From positions 24,512,227 through 24,576,226 of the forward strand of contig NC_134515.1 of NCBI RefSeq assembly GCF_027942865.1: a stretch of DNA of 64,000 bases. Direction: 5' to 3'. Shown piece after piece: positions 1 to 23,400 of this stretch; position 1 is the first letter of the stretch; each line of letters starts with the position of its first letter. The DNA is from Odontesthes bonariensis (Eukaryota; Chordata; Actinopteri; Atheriniformes; Atherinopsidae). Made by a program: the position numbers and the translations under genes. The notes beneath the pieces were generated by a model. That model searched no databases. It saw only the letters and a program-made list of their open reading frames with translations, and had not been told where the DNA came from.

Positions 1-1042
1 TGTCATGTGTCAGAAACATGATTTACATATTTAACTAAACTGCCTGCTTCCAACTATGCAACACAGATGTCTGCTGAGGAGGCGCATCAGATGAGTATTA
101 TGCTGTCAGTCTGCACAGGTCCAGAGATAATGATGGTGTCAAAACTAGTCTTAATATAGAGCTGATGGTACAATAAAATGGCATTCGTACAAAAATTTTT
201 TTTCAAATTATGTCTGTGAATGGCTTATCTAACTAGTTAAGAGAAAAGCTTTTGGTGAGGATCCAATTTGGTTGGTCCATTGTAGCATTGTCCATTTGAA
301 TTTTTCCCCAATTTGAACTTTTTTGTTACTATCTGACAAGCAAAGATCTAAGAAAACCAGAGCCAAAGTACTAGTCATACGTTTGGGCATGCCTACCTGT
401 TCACTATAAAAGAAAAGATGCATCCACATTTTTGACACATGCTGTAGCTCCTATCACTTTAGGTGCTGTACCGCAAGAACTGACGACAAGCACAGGATCT
501 ATCAAAGCTCCTACTGCACAGTAGCTACTTTCACAGCACGCGAGACACCGTCAGCCAAGTAATTGTACGGTGATTGGTCCAAACAATGTAAGCAAACACT
601 GATTGATTGCAGCACTGGCATCCCGCGTTAGAAGATCCTTATGTAAACATCAGTATAACATTGCCCATGTAAATATCAACCCTACAAAATTAAACTAAAC
701 AAAGACCAGGCTTCATTGAGCCCATATGCAACGGAGGAGCTATACAAGATTCTCACTTGTCTATCTACTGCCTCTCAACTTTTATGCCACTTCAGCATCT
801 CTATCGATGATGTGAATGATGAGGATGTAATACATATTGGTTCTCAGGAGAGTTCACCACTTCTCCGTTCTCCACAGAGTTCCCATAACAGCACTTCTTT
901 ATAAATCACACACACACAAATCTCAACGGGTAGTTTGAAAAAAAAATAAATAAATAATAAAAAAAAAAAAACTGTTAAACAAGGGTATAAGAACAACAAA
1001 GAAAATTGATCTAGAATTACTAATACTGTAACCGACACTTAC
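1..1042. other. Left-edge intron sequence of ift122
   Basis: This stretch lies downstream of the last ift122 exon in the window and reads as intron on the minus strand. I found no further ift122 exon here. A plus-strand open frame of 62 codons at 716-904 has protein-like composition but no recognisable domain. An A-rich tract lies at about 938-971. Otherwise I see nothing assignable. Confidence 0.5.
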
Positions 1043-13471
<12,429 letters not shown>

Positions 13472-13990
13472 TTCCACCGTTTAATTGCATAAACGATCAC
13501 AAGAAGTTCTTCTTCTGTTTCTTCTATTAATCAACAGGTTGTTGTTGCTCCTTCTCCTGTTGTCATGGCTCATTCGCATTGCGCAGACTCGGATCTGCAC
13601 GCTACTTCCTGCTTTGCTTACAAAAGGCACTCTTGTTGCGCCCATTCTTGTGCTGAAGTTAGAAAGCAATCGAGAAGACAGCGTACGGGAACCGAGCACC
13701 ACACCAGAGTATGAAGCTGACCAATATTCATGTGCTTTGCTGCTAATTTAGTTAACGTCTGTTGCTCTGTAATACCTATTTAATGTGATGATACTTTCCG
13801 ACTGATACTGTTAACTTGTGTGTGCGTGCGTGCGTGTGTGTGTCTGTGTTGCTGTATTATTCCAGAAAAGATGACACTGAACAGGATTGGCAGCTGATAT
13901 GGCGATGAGCTTCATCACTCCACCACGACCCGGCTAAACACTGTCATCTGTCAAAACACAGTAATTCTCACCAGCTTCACTTTATTCAAT
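13472..13990. promoter_or_regulatory. Shared divergent promoter region of ift122 and mbd4
   Basis: Only 519 bp separate the ift122 start codon (minus, 13471) from the mbd4 start codon (plus, 13991). The same head-to-head arrangement is known for human IFT122 and MBD4, so this is very likely a bidirectional promoter with both 5' UTRs. A GT/CGTG-rich tract lies at about 13817-13850. No TATA box is obvious. Exact transcription starts cannot be placed from sequence alone. Confidence 0.7.
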
Positions 13991-16486
13991 ATGGAGCTGG
14001 AGAGGACTGAAGACATGGATGACCTAAGCTGTAATCTTGAAAAGTGCGTCTCTTCCTCAATACCCCCTGGATGGATTAGAGAGGTGAGGCAGCGAAAAGC
14101 AGGGAAGACAGCAGGGAAATTGGATGTCTACATAATAAGGTGCCTCTGTGTTTTCTAAATAATTCTTTGTCCAAATTATTACTGCATGAAGTGCATCACA
14201 GATGCAGCTAGGTCAATGTCTAAAGGATTTTTCTCTCGTTTCAGTCCCAGAGGGCAGAAGTTCCGGTCAAGAGCCTCCCTGCATGCTTTCCTCTTACAAA
14301 GTGGAGAAGGGAAGTTGGATATAGGCCTTTTTGATTTCACCACGTCCAAAGATGAGTTCACTACCTCACAAACACCCTCTTTAAGAGAAAAGCAGAGGAG
14401 ACGAAAGAAAAAGCAGGCAAATGGAGAGCAGGAGCAAATGGATGAAAAGCTGAATCCTCCCCCAAATAAATCTCAAAGAGCCTCTTCCTCCCACAGAAGT
14501 CCCCCTAAAGACCGGAAAGTAGAGGCTGCAGAAGATAGTCGCTCTATTAATAGTGCTGTTACACGTGTACCAGAGGTTTGTGAGGACGAAACAAATGAGG
14601 CTGCAAAGGGCTGCTCAGAGACTGCACCTTCAGTCTTAGAGAAGGATGTGAAAGTGCAGAAGAGCCCTCAGAGGGTGGGGCTACTGAGAGAGAAGCTGCT
14701 CAGGTTGGCTCCTTCCAATAATCATCAAAACACCTTGTTTTTTCACAAGAGTGAACAGACACACTCACAGCCTTCTGTACCAACTCTGAATGTTGAAGCC
14801 GCCACTGAGACCGAGAACGAAGACGAGACAGTGCCAGACACAGATGGCACGCAGGTTCACAGCGACGTCGGCGGTGTATCTAATTCTGAAGTGGAGGCTG
14901 ATGCTGACCGTCCTCGAGATGAGAAAGAGGAGGTGTTGTTACCCAACATCTCTAATGGAAGCTGCACACCTGTAAGAGATTCCCAGAATAGTAAGTGCGA
15001 TCTACACAGCTCCGGAAAGTTTTTAATTTCAAGTCTTTATTTTATTTTGATCTGTGCCCATCGTGTGTACGTACTATAATCCCTACAGTTTCAGGTAACC
15101 TTTACTTTCTTCAGCTATATATACATTTACGTCTCTAATAAATCAAATAGATGAACTTATACATAAGGGCACATAGGTAAGTCTGATATTGTAATATCTC
15201 CTTTACTGATTTCCAAAGTGAAGATGTGTTTTCAGTGACATTTGTGGATCTATCCACTTGTCCGAGAGAATGATTATGGAAATAACTACCAAGCCAAGTT
15301 TCATTAAACTGACCACTTTCTGGTTAAGGTTTGCTCTCTGACTGAACTTCCAGGTTGTAGGATGTTTTAGGACAGACGTGATTTTGTCAAATTGGACATG
15401 ACTTTGCTCTCCTCGTCGTTCGTTCGTTTTATTGTTGTCTTCTAGGAAATTCCTTACATACGTTTCATATATACAAATGTTTCCTGTTCTCTTACAGAGT
15501 CCAAGAGCTTGGAAGACAAACGAAAGACAAGCCCCTATTTCAATGGGAAAACACACAGAGATGGTAAAGTCTGATGAGTGTATTTGATTCAAGAAGCTTG
15601 TGGAGACATCGCTGCACATCAGCATTTATGAGATGACATGTGCGTGGTTTTAGTGACATGTCAACTGTCTACGCTCAGGACTCAGCCCACCCAGGAGAAA
15701 AGCCTTCAAGAAATGGACGCCCCCTCGATCTCCCTTCAACCTTGTACAGGAGACCCTTTTCCATGACCCCTGGAAGCTCCTCGTGGCCACAATTTTTCTG
15801 AATAAGACAAGTGGTAGGATCCGCATGGTGCGCATTAACGAGCACTGAAATCTCAAATCTTTCATTTCATTTCACTTCTTCTTCTTCTTTTTTTTTTTTG
15901 GTCATCACAGGTAAGATGGCCATTCCAGTGCTGTGGCAGTTCTTTGAGCGTTACCCATCTGCAGAGGTGACCCGGGAGGCCAACTGGAAGCCCATGTCTG
16001 AACTTATGAAGCCACTTGGACTGTACGAGCTTCGAGCCAAAACACTCATCCGCTTGTCAGGTAAACGTGCTGTTGATGGATTACTGCACTCACTTCTGTC
16101 TGCTAGGCACTTATTATAATACATGTTATCAAGGCTTTGATGTATGTGGCTTTAGAGACAAATCAGTGGAAAGAGAAAACCTCGTGTTCCATTTGCTCCC
16201 TTTTAGATGAATATCTAACTAAACAGTGGCGTTACCCTATCGAGTTACATGGCATTGGCAAGTATGGCAACGACTCCTATAGGATCTTCTGTGTTGGAGA
16301 GTGGAGACAGGTGAATGTAATCTCGGCTGTTTCACTTTTAACGGATCCAGTTTGTTTTGCAGTTTTAATTGAATCCAAATCTGACATTTCATCGGTATCT
16401 TTATGCCAAAGGTGACGCCTGAGGACCACATGTTAAACAAATATCACACCTGGCTGTGGGAAAACCACGAGGCACTGCGCATCTGA
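13991..16486 (+). CDS. mbd4: Methyl-CpG-binding domain protein 4, DNA glycosylase (7 exons, 474 aa)
   Basis: MBD4 excises thymine or uracil opposite guanine at deaminated methyl-CpG sites in the nucleus. Exons: 13991-14139, 14245-14990, 15498-15563, 15679-15813, 15911-16060, 16207-16310, 16412-16486, phases consistent. The N-terminal MBD is at residues ~23-85 ([15 protein letters not shown], then [19 protein letters not shown] across the first intron). A long low-complexity linker is encoded mostly by exon 2. The C-terminal HhH glycosylase is at ~325-474, with [20 protein letters not shown], the helix-hairpin-helix [15 protein letters not shown] and the catalytic aspartate in [19 protein letters not shown] (about D455, matching human D560). 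Human MBD4 is 580 residues; the shorter linker explains the difference. Exon 2 has an alternative read-through past 14990 that ends quickly. Divergent neighbour: ift122. Confidence 0.96.
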
Positions 16487-16673
16487 AGTATGAGAAACTG
16501 CAACGAAGATATGACCATGTAGCATGCAAGAAAATCTGTATATCACATAAACATTGTAGTTATCTGATGACCGCGTGTTGGCATAAACTTCCAGTTTTAA
16601 CCTTGAATTCTTTAAGATTATGCTGTAATAATCCAAAGATTAGCCCCTCTTCAAAAAGTTTTACTTCATGTTG

Positions 16674-16679
16674 AATAAA
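16674..16679 (+). terminator. mbd4 polyadenylation signal
   Basis: AATAAA lies 188 bases after the mbd4 stop codon, giving a short 3' UTR of about 200 nt. No other AATAAA precedes it after the stop codon. Confidence 0.7.
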
Positions 16680-17216
16680 AAGTTTTAACTATCTCCAAAG
16701 TTGAAATGATTCACGAGAGCACATTTCTGTCATTCTGCTGCTTGTTTTTGTCCTGTATCATTCCAAGTTGACATCTGCAAACATCCCATGTCTGTATCTG
16801 GTCTTTCCATTGTCATAGGCTAATACTCCTTCTTTTTGAAGGCAGTTATGCCTCCAGCACAGCAGTTTTCTTTTCTTGTGGGGGGTAACCTGATTCCCAA
16901 GGCAACTGTTGCCACCGCAAAGCCCTCAGTGAATGCACTGGCACGCTGGGGTTTAATCTGTAACTAGTGCTTCTACAGTCATTTGACATAATTACATTTT
17001 GATTTGATTTAATGCAGAGAGGGTTGCAGCTTTTAGATGAAGTTTTGCTAGAGTTAACACTTTGGAGAGTTTGAGCACAGACAAAGACTGGAATTGGGAG
17101 TTCAAACAGAAAAGCGGGAACAACAAGATGAGACTACGTAAGAAAGGAGATATTTGTTCATTTACATCTTTACAGTCTTTATATGCATGTGCCGTAATCG
17201 TGTTCATGTTTTTGTT

Positions 17217-18346
17217 ATGGCAGCAGCCATCGCTTCCACACCCATTTGCATCCCTCCTGACACAACTCCTGTCCGGGAGAGTCACTGCCAGCTGGTCACT
17301 CCCATGATATTTCCCATCATTTCAGACTCTGCCCGTCTGTGGACAAGCACCCAGGTGAGCAGCAATTTCCTGATTGTCAGCCTCTGTGTCGTGGGAATGT
17401 GACGTTCGCCTTGCTGTCAGACAAAAAAAAGGAAAGAAAAAAAAAAGTCTAATTCACAAATCTGCTTCTTGAAGAGGATCCCAAGATTGAACCCTTTGCA
17501 CCCCCCTTTGGTTCCTAAACGCACCGTCAGCCTGGAGACACCAGCTGTTCACCATCACAACCACCAGAGGACACTGATCATGCAGAGAAGAGAGCATTTC
17601 AGGTAGAAGCTCTCAACTATCTGTGGATGATTTTTGTAGAGAGTTGCTTAGAGAATCACTAGAGCCATTTGTGCCTTTGCTTTTAAGAACTCAGATCAAA
17701 GTGACTGACTCGAAGTTGATGTGTCAGGTGTCATCAGGTGTGGCGAAAACCCTTTTATGGAACCACTGGTGAGAGGGAAGAGTACAGGTAAAAACACACA
17801 ACATCGCCACCTGCTGTGATGAGTCTTTTTATATCACAGCTTTGTAGCTGCTTTTTCTTTTTTTCTTTTCCTTTTATCCTCGCAGGAAGGAGTTGCGAGA
17901 GCAGTTAAAAGGGCAGATGGAGGAAAAGTGTGCAGCACTCAAGCTGCAGGTGGCTGGTAAAGCGAGGGAAGCAGAGGATCTCAAAGCAGTGGTCTGTCTT
18001 TCCCTGTCCAGTGAAAGAGAGCAGAGGATCCAGCACAGCAAAGCGATGACGGCCTACAGAGACGAGAACAAGAGGGTACAATCCCACACAAAGATTACGC
18101 GTCCATTACCGATTTATGCTTTTTGTGTTCAGTTGTGTCCGGAAAAAAGCTTCCTGATGCATGCTCTCAGGTTACAACGGGAAGTGTCTGAGGTTTTTAC
18201 TTCTTATCGCCATTGGATGTGTTTTATGTGCATAGCTAATGGAGCAGAGCTGGAGGGACAGAGCACTAACACGTTCCCAGGAGGCCACGAGGGAGAGAAA
18301 GCTGCTTCGCCTCAACCCCATCAACTGGAGTGGTACTCTCAAATAG
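17217..18346 (+). CDS. Uncharacterised small coiled-coil protein (4 exons, 188 aa)
   Basis: I do not recognise this gene by name. Exons 17217-17354, 17475-17602, 17886-18075 and 18236-18346 join with GT..AG introns and continuous phase to one 188-residue frame starting MAAAIASTPICIPPDTTPVR. Residues ~1-88 are proline- and histidine-rich. Residues ~89-175 are highly charged and predicted helical/coiled coil (RKELREQLKGQMEEKCAALK, then YRDENKRLMEQSWRDRALTR). The end is LNPINWSGTLK. No signal peptide, membrane span or EF-hand is visible. It follows mbd4 on the same strand, the place occupied by EFCAB12 in human; with no EF-hand seen here, that identity is only a possibility. A ciliary or microtubule-associated role is a guess from the short charged-helix design. 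A possible alternative exon start further upstream cannot be excluded. Confidence 0.7.
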
Positions 18347-18951
18347 CTGGAAACTTTTAACCTCATTGTAGCACTTAGGTATACATAAGTCTCACATGAA
18401 AACAAGATGCAACATTTAGTTAAGCCCAGCAGTATTTATACCTATGCTGAAACTCGATTTATAGTCCTTTTTCTTTTCTTTACCAATCGCCTCCGCTGGG
18501 TTGCAAATTTCATAAGTTATTGTCAGTTGTTGTAACATGTAAGGTTGTCTGTAATGTCCAACAACATGACCAGAATTAACCAGCCAAAAGTGGAAATGGC
18601 CAACATGTATGTATACTTTTGCACTTGGAATATTCTTTGCAAAAACATAAACTGTTAAAAGTTATTATCAAACACGATGGCTTACCATCATCTGTGCCCT
18701 TGGGAAATTTTGATTTCTGATTTTGACGAAAAAAACTATTTAAAATTCCAACCAGAAGTCTGATTTCCTGCTTTAAAACCATTTCCTTTTGACATCATTC
18801 CCCAGAATTTGCCACTCATAACAATGTTTTTTTTGTTTTTTTTCTTGGGTTTTACAAAACATGAAAACAGTATCTTTTGGGCATTTTTATACTCTTTTCC
18901 TTTGTTTTAGGTGAACTATATGTATAGCCACTGTTTGTTTAAAAGCTGCAG

Positions 18952-18957
18952 AATAAA
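18952..18957 (+). terminator. Polyadenylation signal of the coiled-coil gene
   Basis: AATAAA about 600 nt after the stop at 18346, in AT-rich 3' UTR-like sequence. From here to about 19.3 kb is the intergenic gap to creld1, convergent on the other strand. Confidence 0.5.
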
Positions 18958-19304
18958 ACTAAAGGGGGAGTTGTTGGTTCTTCCTCTTTTTTCCCCACTC
19001 AAATGAGCAGACGTAGAAAACGACATGTTTCTGGTTTTCAGTTTCTTTTTTTGAGAGAGACGCATTGACCTGCTGCACTGGATGTGAGAAACACATTCAT
19101 AATGACAGGGGGAACCAAATTGGACTTTTACTGAATATATAGTTTAAGAATGCTGAAGCGCTTCCATTCTGGTGCACTTCCCTCACCATCAGAGTTCTCT
19201 GAACGCCCCCCCCCCACACACACACACAAGCCAAGCCGTTTTCCATGATCCCATCTATGCAAAAAGCAGTTGGAGTTAATCTAAATGACAAAAAAAAGAA
19301 CGTA

Positions 19305-20458
19305 TTTATTTATTTATTTTTTCAATTGTAAAGCAAACCTCTGACATGAGTCATGACCTTGTGGATGATATTCTACACAAGGAAAATGAAAGATGGACAG
19401 GTAGGTGATATTCGAGTGGCTCGCTAACATGATGCTAATTTTCCTGTAAGAATTACAGTTGAACGCTCGCATTGACACACATAAACAAAAGGATATCAAC
19501 ATAAATAGCATAAACACTTAAAAAATAAATATAAATATTGCTTTTAAAAAAAAAAAAAAAAAGGCAACAAAAGATAGATTGCATCATCCAGATGAGAGCT
19601 GGTATTAATCTTAGCACATTCCCCCCTCAAATGCTCATTCAGCATGAATAACAGTGTTTAAAGATAAATCTTCCATGCCAAAGTAAACAAATTAAAACAG
19701 TGCAGTACCTTCAGTTTTACATATTAAGATCATGCATAATTACTAACAATAAACGTTCATGTGGGAGGAGGTAAAAAAGTCATTCTGTGAAAATAAATAA
19801 TCATCAATAATGGAAACATCCCAGAGTTGTACAAGTGATCTGTTGGGGAGTGGATTTGGTTAGCTTTTTTTTGTTTTTCTTCATTTAACCCCATGCCCAC
19901 GGCTATAAACTGAAGTGCTGCAGTAATCTGACAGACGAAATGTATGCGTCATTCCAACTATGAAAACAAAAAGCTGCTTCACAGCACTAAGAAGGTGGAA
20001 AAACATGGATGGACATGATGACTGGAGGTTTTCACTGTGCGGAAGAAAACGGCTATAGTTAAGGAACAGAGGTCAGATGAGACATCCAAATGCATAATAA
20101 ATTTTAACAATCAGTTGTAGGATTTATGTCACCCTCGTTCCCAACAAAGTTGAGGTAGGGGTTCTAGTTCAGTTCCTTTGTATCAGTGCAGTGTTGCTTT
20201 GATAGTCCTCTAAAAGATTTGCGGTTTTAGAGCCTTCAAGTCCTAACTGGTTCCTGCATCATCCTGTTCATAGACAAAATAATGAAACCAAGCCCTTTTA
20301 GGTAACTCCTCAATCATAAGTAAATCCCTGAAAGGCTAGCATTGTGAGGACAGTTTTTTTATTTTTTTGTCAGCAGTTGAGTCGACCTCTATTTAACTGG
20401 CTGGTATTCCAAGTTCCTTTTATGTCAGCCTTTATGTCCAATAGTGAGTCCGTACAAA
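19305..20458 (-). other. creld1 3' UTR and poly(A) signals
   Basis: Downstream of the creld1 stop (20459) there is about 1.15 kb of AT-rich non-coding sequence, ending in three overlapping minus-strand AATAAA hexamers (19305-19318). This is the probable 3' UTR. I see no separate gene in it. Confidence 0.5.
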
Positions 20459-23400
20459 CTAGTGTCCCTTTAGAAATCCATCCAGCATGTAGTCTCCTTT
20501 CTCTGTCAGCCAGTATCCAGCCATAGCAGCCACTCCTCCAATGAAAATGGCTGTGAAGACCATGTCACCCTTAGCAGCGAGCGTAGCTAGGGCGCAGATG
20601 ACAACGCCGAAGAACATCTGCTGCAGAACGAGGACCTCATCATCAGTCATGTCATCAAAGAGACCCTTCTCAGGACCAGCTGGGGGGGAGGAAAAAAAAC
20701 AAAAAAAAAAACAGTTGACACTAAATCTACATTTAAACTGTACGCAGGTTATATCTTTCAATGAATGGTCATTTGGAAAGGATTGGATTTGTGTGTCCTG
20801 ACATCACCAACAGTCAGTTACCGGTAACTACATAGCTGACGCATCGTTTAAACTTGGTTTGAACTTATCATGCTTTATGTAAATACAAACAACAACAAAA
20901 AATAAATAAATCGAAGCACAGTCATTATCAGACAGCACTGAGGTTATCAAACAGACAGCCATTTTTACAAAATGATGGCACTGTAACTGAGCTAAAAGGA
21001 TGTTTTTTGTTAAAACCGTTTCCCTTTGGCCAACTGAACAGACCGAAAAGACGAGGCACCGCACAGCATCAGTGTTTGCACAAAGTTCACGAGCCAGCGT
21101 TACAGTGGCAGCGGTGTGGTTGATTAGAGCAGTGTGCTAAAACATTTAGGCTCTTTCCCACAAACACACGTCAGTTCTGCTCTGTGACCACCTCCATCGC
21201 TGCATAAGAGGCGAATCAGCAGTGCGTCAACTTAAGACGACAAATTCTGCCTCTGCACTGACCAACAGGATGTCGGCACAAAACAAAGCCACATCAGCGC
21301 TGCCTTTAAAGGGCAATATGAAAACGGCTGGTGAGCGCTGGTCAACATCTTGTCCGAAAGGGACACATTTCAGTAACCAGTCAAGATTATTTCTGTTGCC
21401 TCATTACAGAAAAGTTAGCGAAATGAAAAATATATGAGAGGAAAGAGAGTAGGAGAGAAGCAAACTGTCAACTGTTAGCGGAATGCAAATAACACAGTTT
21501 TAATGACGATAGTACTAAATATTTTAAATAAACCGAGAGACGAGCATCGTAGTTCAGGTCACTACTGCTACCTACCAGGAGGCTTATTCTCAACACAGAT
21601 GCTGTCTCTTCTAATGAATCCTTCAGCACAGTCACAGTGGAAGGAGCCCTCCTCATTGATGCAGGCCTCATTGAGTCCTGGGCAAGCTATTGCACGTTCA
21701 CTGCATTCATCTACATCTGCATGATGAGGCAAATAATATAATTAAAATGGCATCAGAGGAAGGTTCAAATTACAAAGAGATTAAGTAGCTAAGCAGTATT
21801 TACTCACCACGACACTTGGCCCCCTTCAGTCTGTAGCCACGTGCACATTTCTTACAGCGGGCAGGACCACTGCCCATGCAGCCCACACATGCCTGGTCAC
21901 AGCCTGCATACCAAAGCGCAAAAGTCAACAGAATAAGCATGGAATGCAAATCACGTGCTCCACACTGTGGAAAATAATCTGTTTGTTGTAAACTACAGCT
22001 AATACAAGCTTAACCACACAGGGTCTAGCTTCTCGTGGTTGAAGACTTGATGTTTCGTGTACGATACAGAAAAATACACCGAATGTTGCGTTTTTTGGAC
22101 TGAATTCAAATAAAAACTCCTTCCTAGATTTTTACGAGAACAAACCACAAATGCATACAAGCCCTCATAGTTTGTGATGAGAACCACATATAATCTTATT
22201 AAGTCACAGCTATATAGAGGCAGTTTTAAGTGGTAGCGTCACTTAAAACTTTCCCTGATGATGCTAAACAGATGGCTCAAAGACATGTGTGCTGCTCATT
22301 CTATGAACTTTATTGACAATTTCAACATCTTTTGGGGACGCAGGCACCTCTTTAAGGCAGATGGATTTCACCTTAACAAGTCATGAGTTCAGTTGCTAAG
22401 CTCCAACATTTTTTACTCTCTGCGTCACACACCAGCAGCCCCTATCAAGGACGAGACAGGACAAAACGATCCAAAACGACAGATAGGACAATGCTCTGGT
22501 GAGGGCGCCAAGACAAAGAACCTGCAAAGTCATCATCCTCATCCCAAGATAAGGAGTCTTCACCAGCCCCAACAGCCCAACAAGTGGAGTCTTCACCAGC
22601 CCCAGCAGTCCAACAGGCGGAGTCTCTCCCAGCCCCAGTGGGAAACCCCCAGCCTTCGCCCCCCCCCCGTACCCCACCCAGCCCCCAGCACTCTCCACTC
22701 ACTCACTCACTTCTGGATTTCCCGGACAGGATGAAGAGCTTTCTCAATATTGCAATACAATTGACACCACGCCAAAATCCCATATTCTTCCCCCCTAACA
22801 TCCCACCTCATCCAGCCCCTCCCATTCCACCACGTCCATCACGTTGGAAACAACCCTCAAACCAAAGTCACCAAGCCCCCCCACCTCCTCTGAATCATCA
22901 TATCTGTGAGTCTGACTGATATGTGCCGGGTCCAGGCTGTAATACTGATATCAAGAATGCTCTTCCCCAGATAAAGTCAGGGCCCTATGGAGTTCAGACA
23001 GCCTTTTCAATCCCTGTGATGATAGGAAACAGAAAAGTGGTCAAACTGGTGAGAAATAAAAAAGGTTCAGTTAAATCTACCAATCTATTGAATATAGTGT
23101 GTCAACCCCGAAACGCACCAGTATCACCTGTTGTCTCCACGAGATTAGCCCTACTCAATATCAGATCACTAGCCAACAAATCCCTCTTAGTAAATGACAT
23201 GATCATGACCTATAATCTGGACTTTTTATTTCTTAGTGAAACATGGCTGACTGAATGTAGCTGTGATACCATTCTCAATGAGGCAGCACCAACAAATTTC
23301 AGTTTTATCAATAAGTGTCAAAGTGGTAAGAAGGGCGGGGGAGTTGCCGCCATTTTTAAAATCAGTCTTTCAGTGCAAAGAAATTTTACTTGGTGATTTT

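Noticed and set aside
17727-17772. Possible extra exon of the coiled-coil gene (GTGTGGCGAAAACCC...)
   Set aside because: It has AG and GT borders but would break the phase into exon 17886-18075. Joining 17602 directly to 17886 keeps the frame.
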